Source: Vibrio sp. Y2-5
GTDB lineage: Bacteria; Pseudomonadota; Gammaproteobacteria; Enterobacterales; Vibrionaceae
Assembly (NCBI RefSeq): GCF_014596725.1
Contig: NZ_JACVEG010000003.1
Coordinates: 265,884 to 329,883, forward strand
Reading direction: 5' to 3'
DNA length: 64,000 bases
In this document: positions 9,113 to 19,038 of the stretch, piece by piece
How positions within the stretch are numbered: the first letter of the stretch is position 1
How the letters are laid out: each line of letters begins with the position of its first letter
Notes under the pieces: generated by a model
What the model was told of the DNA's origin: nothing
Seen by the model: only the letters and a program-made list of their open reading frames with translations
Database searches by the model: none
Program-made: the position numbers and the translations under genes

Positions 9113-10426
9113 TTGAAAGGGTTCCCAACTAAAACACTTTTCTGCTCTTTAGTGCTCGCAGGATCCGTTTCTGCACAGACACTTGAACAAGCAGTATCGC
9201 TCACTCTTGCTTCAAACCCTGAATTGAAAAGTGCGTTTAACCAATATAAAAGTCGCTTATCTGACTCCAATGCCTCTTCTGGTGCATATTTACCTAAAAT
9301 CGATCTCGATGCAGGTATTGGATACGAAGGTATCAATCCCGCATCATCTACAGGTAATCCTGATACAGATATGACCCGTAAAGATGCAGCCCTCACTCTC
9401 AATCAACTTATTTGGGATGGTTCATCTACTTTAAATGATATGGATCGTACAGCTGCTGAGGCTGAATCAGACCGCTATCAACTTCTTGCGGATGCTTCAA
9501 ATAAAGCTCTGGAAGTCACTGATGTTTATCTCGAAGCGACCAAAGCCTACGAAATTCTTGTCCTTTCAGAAAAAAACTTGGCAACGCATAAAGAAATCTA
9601 TCGAGACATCAAAAAGCGGGCTGACTCTGGTGTTGGCTCTATCGCTGATGTGACCCAAGTTGAAGCTCGTATCGCTAAAGCTATGGGTAACTTACTTGCG
9701 GCACAAAACAATTTGTTCGACACGCATACTCAATTTCGCCGTTTAGTCGGCCAAGAACCATTGGGTTTAACTTTTCCACGTGCGGACAGTACCGCTATTC
9801 CATACACTATTGATGATGCTCTAAAAAAAGCGTTCAACGAACATCCTGTCATTAAGGTGGCACAAACAGATGTGGATGCAGCACGTTTTCAATATAAACA
9901 GTCAAAAGCGCCCTATTACCCAACCATTTCATTGGAAGCTTCTCAACGCTGGTATGACGATGCCGGTGGTAATGAGGGTAACAGTGATGAGCTTAGTGCT
10001 ATGGTGAGATTACGTTACAACATCTATAACGGTGGTAGTGATAGTGACCAATCTAAAAGTGCTGCTTATCAACTCAACAAAGCCAAGGATTTGCGTGAAA
10101 ACACATTCCGAGCTGTGGAAGAAGGCCTGCGTTTATCATGGAGTGCTCTGGATCTGACACTGCAACAGAAAGAGTTTTTAGCTGACCATGTTGATTCAAC
10201 TTCTCAAACCGTTGCTTCCTATCGTAAACAATACCTAATAGGCCAACGCACGCTGCTTGACCTACTCAACACGGAAAATGAACTGTTTGAAGCTCGCAAA
10301 GACTATCTGGATGCTAAGTACGCTGAGCAATACGCGAAATATCGCGTTATGAATGCTACTGGTAATTTGTTAGATGCGTTGCGGGTTGACGTAGCTCCGG
10401 AATGGACAGAGAAGGTGAAATACTAA
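9113..10426 (+). CDS. TolC/LapE-type outer membrane efflux protein of a type I secretion system
   Basis: About 437 residues. An N-terminal signal peptide ends near SVSA-QTL, followed by two outer-membrane efflux protein repeats rich in long helices (TLEQAVSLTLASNPEL and, later, TIDDALKKAFNEHPVIKVA). The conserved LLDLLNTENELFEAR segment near residue 380 is typical of AggA/LapE-type channels. The TTG at 9113 is chosen because GGAG sits 8 bases upstream; in-frame ATGs at 9089 and 9101 lack a good ribosome site. It is divergent from the adhesin gene and directly followed by an OmpA-like gene, so it is the likely exit channel for the adhesin. Confidence 0.8.
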   Translation: MKGFPTKTLFCSLVLAGSVSAQTLEQAVSLTLASNPELKSAFNQYKSRLSDSNASSGAYLPKIDLDAGIGYEGINPASSTGNPDTDMTRKDAALTLNQLIWDGSSTLNDMDRTAAEAESDRYQLLADASNKALEVTDVYLEATKAYEILVLSEKNLATHKEIYRDIKKRADSGVGSIADVTQVEARIAKAMGNLLAAQNNLFDTHTQFRRLVGQEPLGLTFPRADSTAIPYTIDDALKKAFNEHPVIKVAQTDVDAARFQYKQSKAPYYPTISLEASQRWYDDAGGNEGNSDELSAMVRLRYNIYNGGSDSDQSKSAAYQLNKAKDLRENTFRAVEEGLRLSWSALDLTLQQKEFLADHVDSTSQTVASYRKQYLIGQRTLLDLLNTENELFEARKDYLDAKYAEQYAKYRVMNATGNLLDALRVDVAPEWTEKVKY

Positions 10427-10427
10427 C

Positions 10428-11051
10428 ATGAAAGGCGCATTAATTATTCTTACAGCGACGTTAAGTGCTGCGATGTTCGCTTATGCTGAAGAAAATGTAG
10501 CGAGCGATGAATATGATTACATTGCTTTACCGCCAATCAACCAAATCGCAGACTTGGAAGATGATGATAACGATGGCGTTATCAACGCTAGAGATCTTTG
10601 TCCAGACACTCCTGCTCTATCGGAAATCGATAATGATGGTTGTGGTACCTTTGTCAAAACATCGAAACTACAAAGCTTACACATTCTTTTTGCTAATGAT
10701 TCTAGTAATATACCGCCCGTGTTTATCAGCCAGATCCGCCAAATGGCTGAGTTTCTACACACTTACCCTTCGGCGTCTATTGAAATAAAAGGCTTTGCAA
10801 GTAAAGTTGGGAACAAGGATTACAATCTCAACCTATCTAAGCGACGCTCAGAGGCGGTAGAAGCTCAATTACTTCGCTATGGTGTTGAAAGAAATAGGGT
10901 CAGAATTGTAGGTTTCGGGGATACTGAACTCGCTTCTAAAGATGAGACTCAGGTCGGCCATGCCCTAAATCGTCGAGTGACTGCAACGGTCGTTGGTTAT
11001 AAAGGCGCGATTGTCAAAGAGTGGAGCATATTTACGGCATTACCCAAGTAA
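10428..11051 (+). CDS. OmpA family protein next to the type I secretion channel
   Basis: A 207-residue exported protein: signal peptide (cleavage near FAYA-EEN), an acidic calcium-type DDDNDGVINARDLCPDTP loop at about residues 44-62 as in thrombospondin type 3 repeats, and an OmpA C-terminal peptidoglycan-binding domain (IEIKGFASKVGNKDYNLNLSKRRSEAV, then RVRIVGFGD). The ATG lies one base after the stop of the TolC-like gene, so the two are translationally coupled. It probably anchors the secretion or adhesion machinery to the cell wall; this role is inferred from its position. Confidence 0.8.
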   Translation: MKGALIILTATLSAAMFAYAEENVASDEYDYIALPPINQIADLEDDDNDGVINARDLCPDTPALSEIDNDGCGTFVKTSKLQSLHILFANDSSNIPPVFISQIRQMAEFLHTYPSASIEIKGFASKVGNKDYNLNLSKRRSEAVEAQLLRYGVERNRVRIVGFGDTELASKDETQVGHALNRRVTATVVGYKGAIVKEWSIFTALPK

Positions 11052-11065
11052 ACCGAAATCTCAAG

Positions 11066-11091
11066 AAAGGCGGCGCATTAGCCGCCTTTTT
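11066..11091 (+). terminator. Rho-independent terminator after OmpA-like gene
   Basis: AAAGGCGGC-GCATTA-GCCGCCTTTTT: a GC-rich stem followed by five T residues, 15 bases after the stop codon. Confidence 0.9.
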
Positions 11092-11172
11092 ATTGCGAGT
11101 AATCCAAATCTTAATGGGAAAAAATGCCTCAAAGTGCTACCCTTCGTGCATCATTCTTAATGAGAAAACAAA

Positions 11173-11523
11173 ATGAGCAAATTAACAGCAGATGTTCAAG
11201 CTAACCTAGAACTTTTCATCAAAGAAACCCAAGAAAACCAACTGGTTTGGGGCTTACGTAATGAAGAAGGTTGGTTATCTTGTGAATCAACAGAATTTGA
11301 AGAAAGCGAAGTAATGCCTTTCTGGTCTTCAAAAGAAGACGCTGAGCTGCACAATGTTGAAGAATGGGCAGACTTCGAAGTTCTAGAGATCCCACTGGAT
11401 ATTTTCGTTGAAGATTGGCTGATCACTCTTGATGAAGATGGTGTTCTTGTTGGTACTAACTGGAACCAAACTTTAGACGGCAAAGAACTTGAGCCTTCAG
11501 AATTGGCAAAAATGTATCTTTAA
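11173..11523 (+). CDS. DUF2750 family protein
   Basis: A 116-residue acidic cytosolic protein matching the DUF2750 pattern: an N-terminal helix, LVWGLRNEEGW, PFWSSKEDAE, then DFEVLEIPLDIFVEDWLITLDEDGVLVGTNWN. Function is unknown. It is flanked by terminators on both sides and appears monocistronic. AGAAAACAAA precedes the ATG, a weak ribosome site. Confidence 0.8.
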   Translation: MSKLTADVQANLELFIKETQENQLVWGLRNEEGWLSCESTEFEESEVMPFWSSKEDAELHNVEEWADFEVLEIPLDIFVEDWLITLDEDGVLVGTNWNQTLDGKELEPSELAKMYL

Positions 11524-11554
11524 GTGAATGGGTATCCCCCTTTCATGACCATTT

Positions 11555-11584
11555 AAAACAAGACGCGATTAGCGTCTTGTTTTG
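11555..11584 (+). terminator. Rho-independent terminator after DUF2750 gene
   Basis: AAAACAAGACGC-GATTA-GCGTCTTGTTTTG, a long stem with T-rich tail, about 30 bases after the stop. Confidence 0.85.
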
Positions 11585-11644
11585 TATTTGTGGTTCGAGC
11601 TTTGGTACTATGGCGACCTGTTAATTTTCAACTGGATTGAACCC

Positions 11645-12220
11645 ATGCATTTATCTAAGCTGACACAAGAAATTTACGACCACCTATACCGCGACATCAA
11701 CGAATTCCGTAGCACGTTTGACTTACCAGTAGCGGATCCTGAGAGCTTAGATGCAAAAGCAGATACCCTTCATACCTCATTAGCAATCGAAGAACTGACC
11801 GAACTAGCTGAAGCAGACTGCAAAACAGAACAAGCTGATGCGATTGTCGATAGCGTGTATGTACTTATGGGTCGCCTAGTGCACCTTGGTCATAGCAATA
11901 TCAATGACAATATCGCCATTAGCTACTTGATCGACCTTTTACTGAATGTTGCTGTCAATCGTGGTATTGATTTTCTTCCTTGTTGGGATGAGGTTCATAG
12001 CTCGAACATGAGCAAAGTATGCCGTAACGAAAAAGAATATGGCGATACAGAAGCGTTCTACGCTGAGCAGGGTATCAAACTAATGGCGGTGCAAAAAGGC
12101 GACTACCTCATCGCAAAATGTGCAGAAGACTTCGTTTCTGATAGCAAAACCATTCGTCAAGGTAAAGTTCTGAAGTCCGTTTATTACCGTCCTGCAAACC
12201 TAGAAGCTCTAACTCAATAG
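11645..12220 (+). CDS. MazG-like nucleotide pyrophosphohydrolase family protein
   Basis: 191 residues from the ATG at 11645. The region LAIEELTELAEADCKTEQADAIVDSVYVLMG (about residues 44-74) has the helical EExxE...ExxD arrangement of all-alpha NTP pyrophosphatases of the MazG/PRA-PH type, and WDEVHSSNMSKV resembles the second helical element. A house-cleaning or nucleotide hydrolase role is inferred. The upstream in-frame start at 11582 lies in the preceding terminator and is rejected. A GGA about 10 bases before 11645 is a weak ribosome site. Confidence 0.65.
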   Translation: MHLSKLTQEIYDHLYRDINEFRSTFDLPVADPESLDAKADTLHTSLAIEELTELAEADCKTEQADAIVDSVYVLMGRLVHLGHSNINDNIAISYLIDLLLNVAVNRGIDFLPCWDEVHSSNMSKVCRNEKEYGDTEAFYAEQGIKLMAVQKGDYLIAKCAEDFVSDSKTIRQGKVLKSVYYRPANLEALTQ

Positions 12221-12276
12221 TTTCTTAACTGCTTATTTTGAACGTCGGATAATTTTAAGCTACTGGTATAGCAGAC

Positions 12277-12308
12277 AAAAAAAGGCCACCTTGGGAGCAA
12301 GGTGGCTA
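12277..12308 (-). terminator. Terminator for the btuCD transcript
   Basis: On the minus strand, GCCACCTT-GCTCCC-AAGGTGGC is followed by a run of seven T. It is about 190 bases beyond the btuD stop. The other 90 bases of the 12221-12497 gap hold no feature I recognise. Confidence 0.75.
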
Positions 12309-12497
12309 ATGAGACTATAAAAGCCTAACAAGAACGAGAATGTATCACTCTTATTGATGCTAATTGCGTGCCAACTTTTACATTAATACTAACTTGTTGA
12401 TATTAAACAAAATTACCCTAATCCTTCTAAAACAATCAATAAGTTCGTACACCAGCCCTCTGAAACCTGAACCAGATTTGTGCTCCATGCACCAAAA

Positions 12498-13253
12498 TTA
12501 ATCGAAAATTAAATACGGTTTACCATCCAGTGAGACACATTTCACAGAAGTGTTAAACACATTATGTAGATTCTCTTCACTTAAGACTTCCGTTGGCTCA
12601 CCGATACTCTGTACAACACCTTGCTTGAGCAGCAGTACTTTATCTGCGTTGCGTAAACTTCGGTTCAAATCATGATTCGCCATAACAATAGCCAATCCTT
12701 CTTGCGCCATTTTTTCAATCAATTGATAAAGCATACCTTCTTGAGCGATATCGAGTGGAGCGCCAGGCTCATCAAGTATGAGTAACTGAGAATATGGATT
12801 GATAGCAGGCCAAACTTGCAAGCAACTACCCGCTAGTCGTACCCGTTGCCATTCTCCACCAGATAATTGATGAATGGATCGGTGGAGTTTATCGTCAATC
12901 TTCAAAACATGAGTAAAGAACTTCACAGCTTCTTTGACTTTAGAGTCATGAAGTGAGCTGGTGACAGGGAGAGATAAAGCGAGATATTGGAAAACATCGA
13001 GATTAAAAGTAGGTTTCTCACTTTGAGAGAGGTAAGCTCTGCGCAGAGCCAACTCACTGAGAGAGTTCTTCTTGATATCAAAATCACCAAGCAGAATCTC
13101 ACCAGCGCTATCAATTACACCCGCTAATGCTGACAGCAGAGTGCTTTTACCACTTCCATTCGGGCCAACTACATGAAGAATTTCCCCAGCTTGGCATTGA
13201 AATGATAAAGGCAGCAAACGTTGTTTAACGTGCAGGCTATTAACGCGAATCAT
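12498..13253 (-). CDS. btuD: Vitamin B12 import ATP-binding protein BtuD
   Basis: A 251-residue ABC ATPase: Walker [10 protein letters not shown] (about residues 30-38), a Q-loop region, signature LSGGEWQR (about 129-136) and Walker B LLILDEPG. It pairs with the permease BtuC, whose gene overlaps its start by 14 bases, an arrangement that couples translation of the two. Sequence and partner fit the cobalamin importer; other BtuCD-like Fe-siderophore systems look similar, but the nearby cobUST genes support B12. No btuF gene lies in the window. Confidence 0.85.
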   Translation of the reverse strand: MIRVNSLHVKQRLLPLSFQCQAGEILHVVGPNGSGKSTLLSALAGVIDSAGEILLGDFDIKKNSLSELALRRAYLSQSEKPTFNLDVFQYLALSLPVTSSLHDSKVKEAVKFFTHVLKIDDKLHRSIHQLSGGEWQRVRLAGSCLQVWPAINPYSQLLILDEPGAPLDIAQEGMLYQLIEKMAQEGLAIVMANHDLNRSLRNADKVLLLKQGVVQSIGEPTEVLSEENLHNVFNTSVKCVSLDGKPYLIFD

Positions 13254-14235
13254 GACTTCTTACCAGCATCCAAATGAAAATAGGTGCACCAATGGTGGTG
13301 GTGACGACGCCTAATGGCAGCTCAGCCGAATCCAGAGCTAAACGCGCAACAATATCGGCCAATACCATCAGGAGAGCACCACTGACAGCACTCAGAGGCA
13401 ATAGCATGCGGTTTTCAGAGCCTAGTGCTAGACGCAATAAATGGGGCACAACCAAGCCAACAAAGCCTATCACACCGCCTAGAGCAACCGCAGCACCCAC
13501 CAAAATGGAGACCGCGACAATGAGTTTCCAACGAATACTGGCAACGTCTACACCCAATTGTTTTGCATGAGTTTCTCCAAGCATCAGTTTATCCAGTACT
13601 GAACCTTGATATAACAACCAAATCATAACAGGCAAAGCGATAAGGGTAAGTGTGTGTTGATACCAACTCGCACCACCAATACTTCCCATAAGCCAATACA
13701 TAAGTTGGCGTAAGCTCAGTTCATCACTGAAATAAAAAGCCCATGTCACAACGGAACCAGACAAGATACCCAGTGCAACTCCCACCAAAAGCAGTCGAGT
13801 TGTTGTAAGTCTCATAGCGTTGGCGATAAATACCAGCAGTAAGGTAAAGATCAGAGCGCCAATAATCGCTGAAATCATGAATGCTTCAGGGCTAGCCACT
13901 GCTGGAAAGAAAAACAGCAAGATAACCATCGCAACACTAGCACCACCAGAGATGCCGATAATCCCCGGCTCTGCCAGCACATTTCCGAGTAACACCTGAA
14001 GGGTTGCACCAGAAACCGCAAGTGCAGCGCCAATCATCATGGCTGCAAACAATCTTGGCAGACGCAAATCAAAAACCAAACGCGTTTCGAGAGAATCAAA
14101 AGAACTGAAAGGCGAGATAAAGATTTCACCAACCATCAGATAAGCCACGCTGGCTAATACTAGCAAGGCGAGCAAAAGATACCCTGCGCGCGTCCAGCGC
14201 TGCTGCTTGAGCAGCATGAGTTGACTAAAATCCAT
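13240..14235 (-). CDS. btuC: Vitamin B12 ABC transporter permease BtuC
   Basis: A 331-residue FecCD-family permease with about ten membrane segments. Recognisable blocks are [25 protein letters not shown] (about residues 48-72), [18 protein letters not shown] and [19 protein letters not shown] (about 253-271), the coupling region facing BtuD. It forms the membrane channel for cobalamin import. It is the first gene of a two-gene unit with btuD. A terminator just upstream isolates it from astE, so its promoter lies in 14236-14263. No B12 riboswitch is visible there. Confidence 0.85.
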   Translation of the reverse strand: MDFSQLMLLKQQRWTRAGYLLLALLVLASVAYLMVGEIFISPFSSFDSLETRLVFDLRLPRLFAAMMIGAALAVSGATLQVLLGNVLAEPGIIGISGGASVAMVILLFFFPAVASPEAFMISAIIGALIFTLLLVFIANAMRLTTTRLLLVGVALGILSGSVVTWAFYFSDELSLRQLMYWLMGSIGGASWYQHTLTLIALPVMIWLLYQGSVLDKLMLGETHAKQLGVDVASIRWKLIVAVSILVGAAVALGGVIGFVGLVVPHLLRLALGSENRMLLPLSAVSGALLMVLADIVARLALDSAELPLGVVTTTIGAPIFIWMLVRSHDSR

Positions 14236-14263
14236 AGACTTTCATGCAAAAAATAATGGTTCA

Positions 14264-14293
14264 AAAAAGAATGGCTTAACCTTACCGTTAAGC
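14264..14293 (-). terminator. Terminator after astE
   Basis: A perfect 12-base stem, GAATGGCTTAAC with its reverse complement around a 6-base loop, followed on the minus strand by TTTTTTG. It ends the astE transcript before btuC. Confidence 0.85.
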
Positions 14294-14338
14294 CATTCAA
14301 ATATAAAGCATCAATATAAAAGACGAGCACCAATATGG

Positions 14339-15367
14339 TTAATCGTATACCGCTTGACCATCTTCATAACGAATTTTCACTTTGCACACCATTAAAGCAG
14401 CTCGCTCTCCCACCGCTGCATGGCGATTCGGGAACACGATCGCTTCCTCTTCGTTCTTCGCCATAAGTGGTTTGTCACCATCATGTCCAAACACTTCACC
14501 GTGCATAAAACTTGTGAAGTTAGAAATGTTATCGTCAAACAAGAAATCAAAATCGTCATGGATGCGAACAATCGTTCGGCTCACACGATACATTGTAGCC
14601 TTTCTTGGTAAATGCTCAGATTGGCTTCTGGAAATCAAATCACGTAGAGACAGATCAAATGCCGTTAGACACTGTAAATCGTTAGAACCGATTTCAGCGA
14701 CATGACCGAGTTCAATCATCATTGCTTGTGCAGCATAGGTTTCCGCACTATACCAGCTAAAGGTGCTTGCTGGCGCATTAGAGAACATCACAGCATCAAT
14801 GTGGCCACTCTCGACAAAATCCAAGAGCTCTTTGCTGCGCACTGGGTGACGCGATTTAGGGCTGACCGCAAATGAATAATGTTTTGAATCACGAAAAGCA
14901 CAATGCAAATCTAAATGCCAGCGAGACTTTACATCGCTATCAGCATAAAAATCTTTCATCACCAATTTCAAATTATCTGCAATTACGAGTTCTTGGCTTT
15001 CTTTATGAGGTTTTTCGTCAAACAGATGATTCAGATCTTCATCTAATGAACGCACATGCAATTTGGTTGCTTTAGGATTCGCAATAATGAATAAACATCT
15101 TTCGTTTACTGTCTGGAAGCCGCTTAGAATATCATTCACGAGCTTATCGACTAGCTCCATCGGCGCAGTTTCATCACCGTGAACACCACAAGAAACAACA
15201 ATATTTTTGGTGTCAGCATCGTAGTTCTCTGGCACAACTTCCAAAACACCGCGCTGAAGCAATTTGAGAGTGACACCCGCAGGTGTCGACACCGCTGTGG
15301 ACTTTATCGATTGATCAAGATCTAGACTGTCGAAGAGAAAAGATTGGCGAAATAGAGACTTCGTCAT
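14339..15367 (-). CDS. astE: Succinylglutamate desuccinylase AstE
   Basis: A 342-residue zinc carboxypeptidase-like enzyme catalysing the last step of the arginine succinyltransferase pathway: N-succinylglutamate to glutamate and succinate. The zinc ligands are visible in VSCGVHGDETAPMELVD (about residues 60-76, H and E) and in WHLDLHCAFR (about 145-154, H), and a catalytic Glu lies in AMMIELGHVAEIG. No other ast genes are in the window. It is transcribed alone from a 263-base upstream gap (15368-15630) in which I see no other feature. Confidence 0.9.
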   Translation of the reverse strand: MTKSLFRQSFLFDSLDLDQSIKSTAVSTPAGVTLKLLQRGVLEVVPENYDADTKNIVVSCGVHGDETAPMELVDKLVNDILSGFQTVNERCLFIIANPKATKLHVRSLDEDLNHLFDEKPHKESQELVIADNLKLVMKDFYADSDVKSRWHLDLHCAFRDSKHYSFAVSPKSRHPVRSKELLDFVESGHIDAVMFSNAPASTFSWYSAETYAAQAMMIELGHVAEIGSNDLQCLTAFDLSLRDLISRSQSEHLPRKATMYRVSRTIVRIHDDFDFLFDDNISNFTSFMHGEVFGHDGDKPLMAKNEEEAIVFPNRHAAVGERAALMVCKVKIRYEDGQAVYD

Positions 15368-15630
15368 GCGCTACTCCTTTATTGCACAGCGGTATGTTAA
15401 AGAATTGAGCAAACAATTTATGTTGAAGCGATCTCACTTATTGAGCTGAACTTCAATATAAAATGAAATATGCCTGCTGTACTTTGATAACCTGTTCGAC
15501 TATTAACTGAATGACGTTGAGGCGAATTCTATCCTAACTGCTATTGAGACTCTATACCCTAGAAGTTCCAATTCGTTGAAACGCTTGTCTTAAATCTCAA
15601 TTTTGGATTTTCTTTTGTATTCACTGCGGA

Positions 15631-16188
15631 TTACAGCTCAGAGTTTGGTGCCTTCAGTACTTTTGCTAAACCAGCAGCAACGAAGATAACCTCAGTCGAG
15701 ATCTCTCCAATCCATTGATTCATCAAACCTGCATGTTCAATAAATAGGTGCGATACCTCACCTTCAGGAGTTAACCCCATACCGACTTCATTGGATACCA
15801 AGGTAATATCTGCAGGACTCTGTTTTAACACATCAATAAGATGTTTGATGACCAGCTTTATTTGTATCGAATTGCGCATTTGCCCATGATTGTAAATCAC
15901 GTTATTCAACCAAAGTGTCAGGCAGTCCACCAGCACTACGTCATCATTAGATAACAGCTTAAGCGTTTGAGCTAACTCATAAGGGCTTTCATGTTCAATC
16001 CAGCCTTCTCCGCGCTGATTTTGGTGATGTTGGATTCTAGCCACCATCTCCTCATCAAAGGCGATCGCTGTCGCCACATAATGCAAAGCTTTTGTACTAT
16101 CAAAATGCACGTTGTTCTTTGCTAATTTCTCAGCAAAACTGGACTTTCCGCTTCTTGCACCACCAAGTATCAAACGTACCGTCACCAC
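15631..16188 (-). CDS. cobU: Adenosylcobinamide kinase / adenosylcobinamide-phosphate guanylyltransferase CobU
   Basis: A 185-residue bifunctional enzyme that phosphorylates adenosylcobinamide and then adds GMP. The P-loop GGARSGKS is at residues 9-16, and the DCLTLWLNN and [12 protein letters not shown] segments are typical. The GTG start at 16188 has AGGAG five bases upstream and overlaps the end of cobS by seven bases. It is the last gene of cobT-cobS-cobU. Confidence 0.9.
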   Translation of the reverse strand: MVTVRLILGGARSGKSSFAEKLAKNNVHFDSTKALHYVATAIAFDEEMVARIQHHQNQRGEGWIEHESPYELAQTLKLLSNDDVVLVDCLTLWLNNVIYNHGQMRNSIQIKLVIKHLIDVLKQSPADITLVSNEVGMGLTPEGEVSHLFIEHAGLMNQWIGEISTEVIFVAAGLAKVLKAPNSEL

Positions 16189-16982
16189 TCAGCTCCTAAA
16201 ACGGAGAAACCATTTTGCGCAAAAACAACGACCATGAGATAGATCATCAATTCCATTAGCTGTTGTGCAGCCCCCAGACAGTCACCGGTAAACCCTCCAA
16301 GTCGACTGATCAACCAACGTCTGAATAACTGACGAAAGGTTAAAGCCAAAACAACAAGAGCCACTACTAAGTAGCCATCTAACAATACGCAAGGAATTAA
16401 TCCTGTGAGAACAACAACCGCCAGCTCGTTGTAACTCTGTTTCTGGGCTAACGGCTTACTCTTGCTGGTATCACTGTCGGAAACATAGGGCGTATTGAAA
16501 ATAAACGATGACGCAACAGCGCGGCTCAAGGTGTAGCCAACCAACCAAATGGGAGTAAGAGAAATAATGTCGCTGGCTGCAACCAGCAACACATATTTAC
16601 CCAACAGAGCCATGATTAGCGCAGCGGAGCCATAAGTGCCGATCCGGCTATCTTTCATGATGCTTAGACGGCGTTCTACCGTCATCCCACCGCCTACTCC
16701 ATCCGCCATATCCGCGAGCCCATCTTCATGGAAAGCTCCGGTTAACATCAGGCTTAGCACCATAGTCAAGAAAACGCTGATTTCAGGCGAAAGAAGGCGA
16801 TCAACTAGCGCATAAAAGGCTGCACAGACGACCCCTAGAAGTATGCCAACCAGAGCAAAATATCGACCAGACTGATTCATTCTTTCGCTGCTATAAGGCA
16901 AGTCAGCGGGAACAGGAATTCGAGAAAAAAAACTGAGCGCCAAAAGAAACAGTTCAAACTGATATTTGAGTTTAGCCAGCAT
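16182..16982 (-). CDS. cobS: Adenosylcobinamide-GDP ribazoletransferase (cobalamin synthase) CobS
   Basis: A 266-residue integral membrane protein that joins adenosylcobinamide-GDP to alpha-ribazole(-phosphate). Signature segments: [12 protein letters not shown] near the N-terminus, [18 protein letters not shown] (about residues 82-99, acidic metal-binding motif) and [13 protein letters not shown]. Several hydrophobic helices follow. It overlaps cobT by one base and cobU by seven bases, so the three are translationally coupled. Confidence 0.92.
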   Translation of the reverse strand: MLAKLKYQFELFLLALSFFSRIPVPADLPYSSERMNQSGRYFALVGILLGVVCAAFYALVDRLLSPEISVFLTMVLSLMLTGAFHEDGLADMADGVGGGMTVERRLSIMKDSRIGTYGSAALIMALLGKYVLLVAASDIISLTPIWLVGYTLSRAVASSFIFNTPYVSDSDTSKSKPLAQKQSYNELAVVVLTGLIPCVLLDGYLVVALVVLALTFRQLFRRWLISRLGGFTGDCLGAAQQLMELMIYLMVVVFAQNGFSVLGAEW

Positions 16983-18010
16983 TACACTGTCACTCCAGCC
17001 TCAGCAAAGCTCGCCATGTTATTGTAAAACTCTGCTGCTGCATTGATTAGTGGAACTGCGAGAACCGAGCCAGTGCCTTCACCGAGTCTTAAATGCAAGT
17101 TCAATAAAGGCGTTGCTTCTAATAACTTGAGCACATTCTTATGCCCTGATTCGTCAGAACAGTGCGCAAAAATCATATAGTCTCGACACTCAGGTTCAAT
17201 AAGCGTGGCAACATAAGCCGCAACCGTGACAATGAAGCCATCAACTAACACAGGCGTTCGTTTACGATAAGCACCTATAAATGCGCCGGCCATTTGAACG
17301 ATCTCGTATCCACCGACCTCGGCAAGTACCTCTTTAACACCTTTACCTTTCGCGCGCTCTACACCTTTCGCAACCAATTGATACTTTTTCTCAAGCTGCT
17401 GATCGGAAATACCGGTTCCTTTCCCGACGCACTCCTCAACAGACAAATTGGACAGACTGGCTAATAGAGCAGCAGCACTTGACGTATTGGCAATGCCCAT
17501 TTCGCCAAACATCACCAAATTGCTGCCAGCTTCGATAATGCTCTCAACCAGTGATTGGCCGTAATCTAAGCCCTGTTCAACCTGCTCTAAAGACATAGCC
17601 GCTTGGTTAGCAAAGTTCTCGGTGCGGACACCTAAGCGTTGAACAATAAAATCAGGATGCTGCGCGTCCACTGGCAACAAAATACCTGTATCAATAACTT
17701 TCATTGCGACATTGTTCGCCCGACAGAAACAATTGATGGCAGCGCCACCAGCCAGAAAATTCAATACCATCTGTTGTGTTACTGCACTAGGAGCAATACT
17801 GACCCCTTCATCGGCAATGCCATGATCACCGGCAAAGACCAGGACCGTCGGCTGCTGAATCGAGATGTTTTCAACCGCTTGTTGTTGCCCTTGGCTTTGA
17901 ATTAATGCCAGTTGATAAGCAACTTGCTCTAACTGCCCCAATGCGCCTAGTGGTTTGGTTTTTTGATTGATACGGTGCCAAATTGCATCGTTAAACGATA
18001 GGTCTAACAT
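16982..18010 (-). CDS. cobT: Nicotinate-nucleotide--dimethylbenzimidazole phosphoribosyltransferase CobT
   Basis: 342 residues from the ATG at 18010, where AGGGA lies seven bases upstream; an in-frame TTG at 18043 lacks such a site. It activates the lower-ligand base by transferring phosphoribose from nicotinate mononucleotide. Conserved blocks: [42 protein letters not shown] and [12 protein letters not shown], with the active-site Glu in LRLGEGTGS near the C-terminus. It is the first gene of the cobTSU unit. Confidence 0.92.
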   Translation of the reverse strand: MLDLSFNDAIWHRINQKTKPLGALGQLEQVAYQLALIQSQGQQQAVENISIQQPTVLVFAGDHGIADEGVSIAPSAVTQQMVLNFLAGGAAINCFCRANNVAMKVIDTGILLPVDAQHPDFIVQRLGVRTENFANQAAMSLEQVEQGLDYGQSLVESIIEAGSNLVMFGEMGIANTSSAAALLASLSNLSVEECVGKGTGISDQQLEKKYQLVAKGVERAKGKGVKEVLAEVGGYEIVQMAGAFIGAYRKRTPVLVDGFIVTVAAYVATLIEPECRDYMIFAHCSDESGHKNVLKLLEATPLLNLHLRLGEGTGSVLAVPLINAAAEFYNNMASFAEAGVTV

Positions 18011-18178
18011 TATTAATTCCCTGAACAATGCGCTAATTTTCAAATAAGAGATGACGCAGTCTACTCACAAAATCCATTAGACGCCAAACCTACAAAGGCT
18101 CAATAAATGAAATACTTGTATATTGTCGAGTAATTAGCTTAATTTCACAGCAAGACACTAAAATAAATGGAAGCAACG

Positions 18179-18895
18179 ATGAAAGACGCCCCTTTTACCG
18201 CTACAAGCAAACCCGTTCTCATTATCGCGGGAGCTTCGGGTCTAGTTGGCTCATCTTGTCTAAACATAGCTTTAAATGAGCATGCTCTTGAACATATTTT
18301 CACCCTAAGCAGAAAGCCCCTTCCGCCAGAGATTATCTCCGCGGCAAATGGCAAGTTAACCCAACTTATTGATGCAGAACTGAGTATAAAACATTGGGAA
18401 GAGAGAGACACTCGCCCACAGTTAGGGATCATTGCACTCGGCACGACATTAAAGCAGGCGGGTTCAAAACAAGGGTTGGAAAAAGTCGATTTAGAACTTG
18501 TTTGTCATGTCGCTCAGCAAATGAAACTGCTTGGAGTTGAAAGGTTAGCGGTTGTTTCTAGTTACGGCGCTCATGCACGATCACGTTCTCACTATTTACG
18601 TTGCAAAGGTCGCATGGAAGAAACCATTCGCCAAATCGGCTTTACTCATGTCACTTTCGTCAGACCGGGACCGCTAGTGGGTAAACGCGCAATCACTCGC
18701 CCCGATGAAGTTCTGCTACAAAACTTTATGAGAGTCGGTAAATACTTGTTGTTTGGAAAACTCAGAAATCTTATTCCAATCACCGCAGAAGTAGTAGCCA
18801 GAAGCATGCTTTACAGCTTGTTCGATACAGAATCAAAACATGTCTCTGTACTCGATAGCATCGCGATGCACCACTTGCTTGAGAAATACGGTTAA
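18179..18895 (+). CDS. NAD(P)-binding Rossmann-fold protein (YbjT/HTATIP2-like)
   Basis: About 238 residues. IIAGASGLVGSSCLNIAL near the N-terminus is a GxxGxxG dinucleotide-binding loop, and VVSSYGAHARSRSHYLRCKGRMEE (about residues 119-142) gives the serine, tyrosine and lysine of an atypical short-chain dehydrogenase. PGPLVGKR follows. The ATG at 18179 has GGAAG five bases upstream; an in-frame ATG at 18167 is possible. The substrate is unknown. It is monocistronic. Confidence 0.7.
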   Translation: MKDAPFTATSKPVLIIAGASGLVGSSCLNIALNEHALEHIFTLSRKPLPPEIISAANGKLTQLIDAELSIKHWEERDTRPQLGIIALGTTLKQAGSKQGLEKVDLELVCHVAQQMKLLGVERLAVVSSYGAHARSRSHYLRCKGRMEETIRQIGFTHVTFVRPGPLVGKRAITRPDEVLLQNFMRVGKYLLFGKLRNLIPITAEVVARSMLYSLFDTESKHVSVLDSIAMHHLLEKYG

Positions 18896-19038
18896 TAGCA
18901 GACGCTAACTTGCCTAATAGTTAGCCAGACGGTGGCATAAGTTACTGAACATAGGCTTGTAACACACCATGGTGATTGCTTAGTCGTATGGGGGATGTTC
19001 TAATACCTTTAAATCTTTCAGCGATTTGGTAATCACAC

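Noticed and set aside
18011..18178. Cobalamin riboswitch upstream of cobT
   Set aside because: No B12-box or long structured leader was seen; the cobT start is close to the divergent gene.
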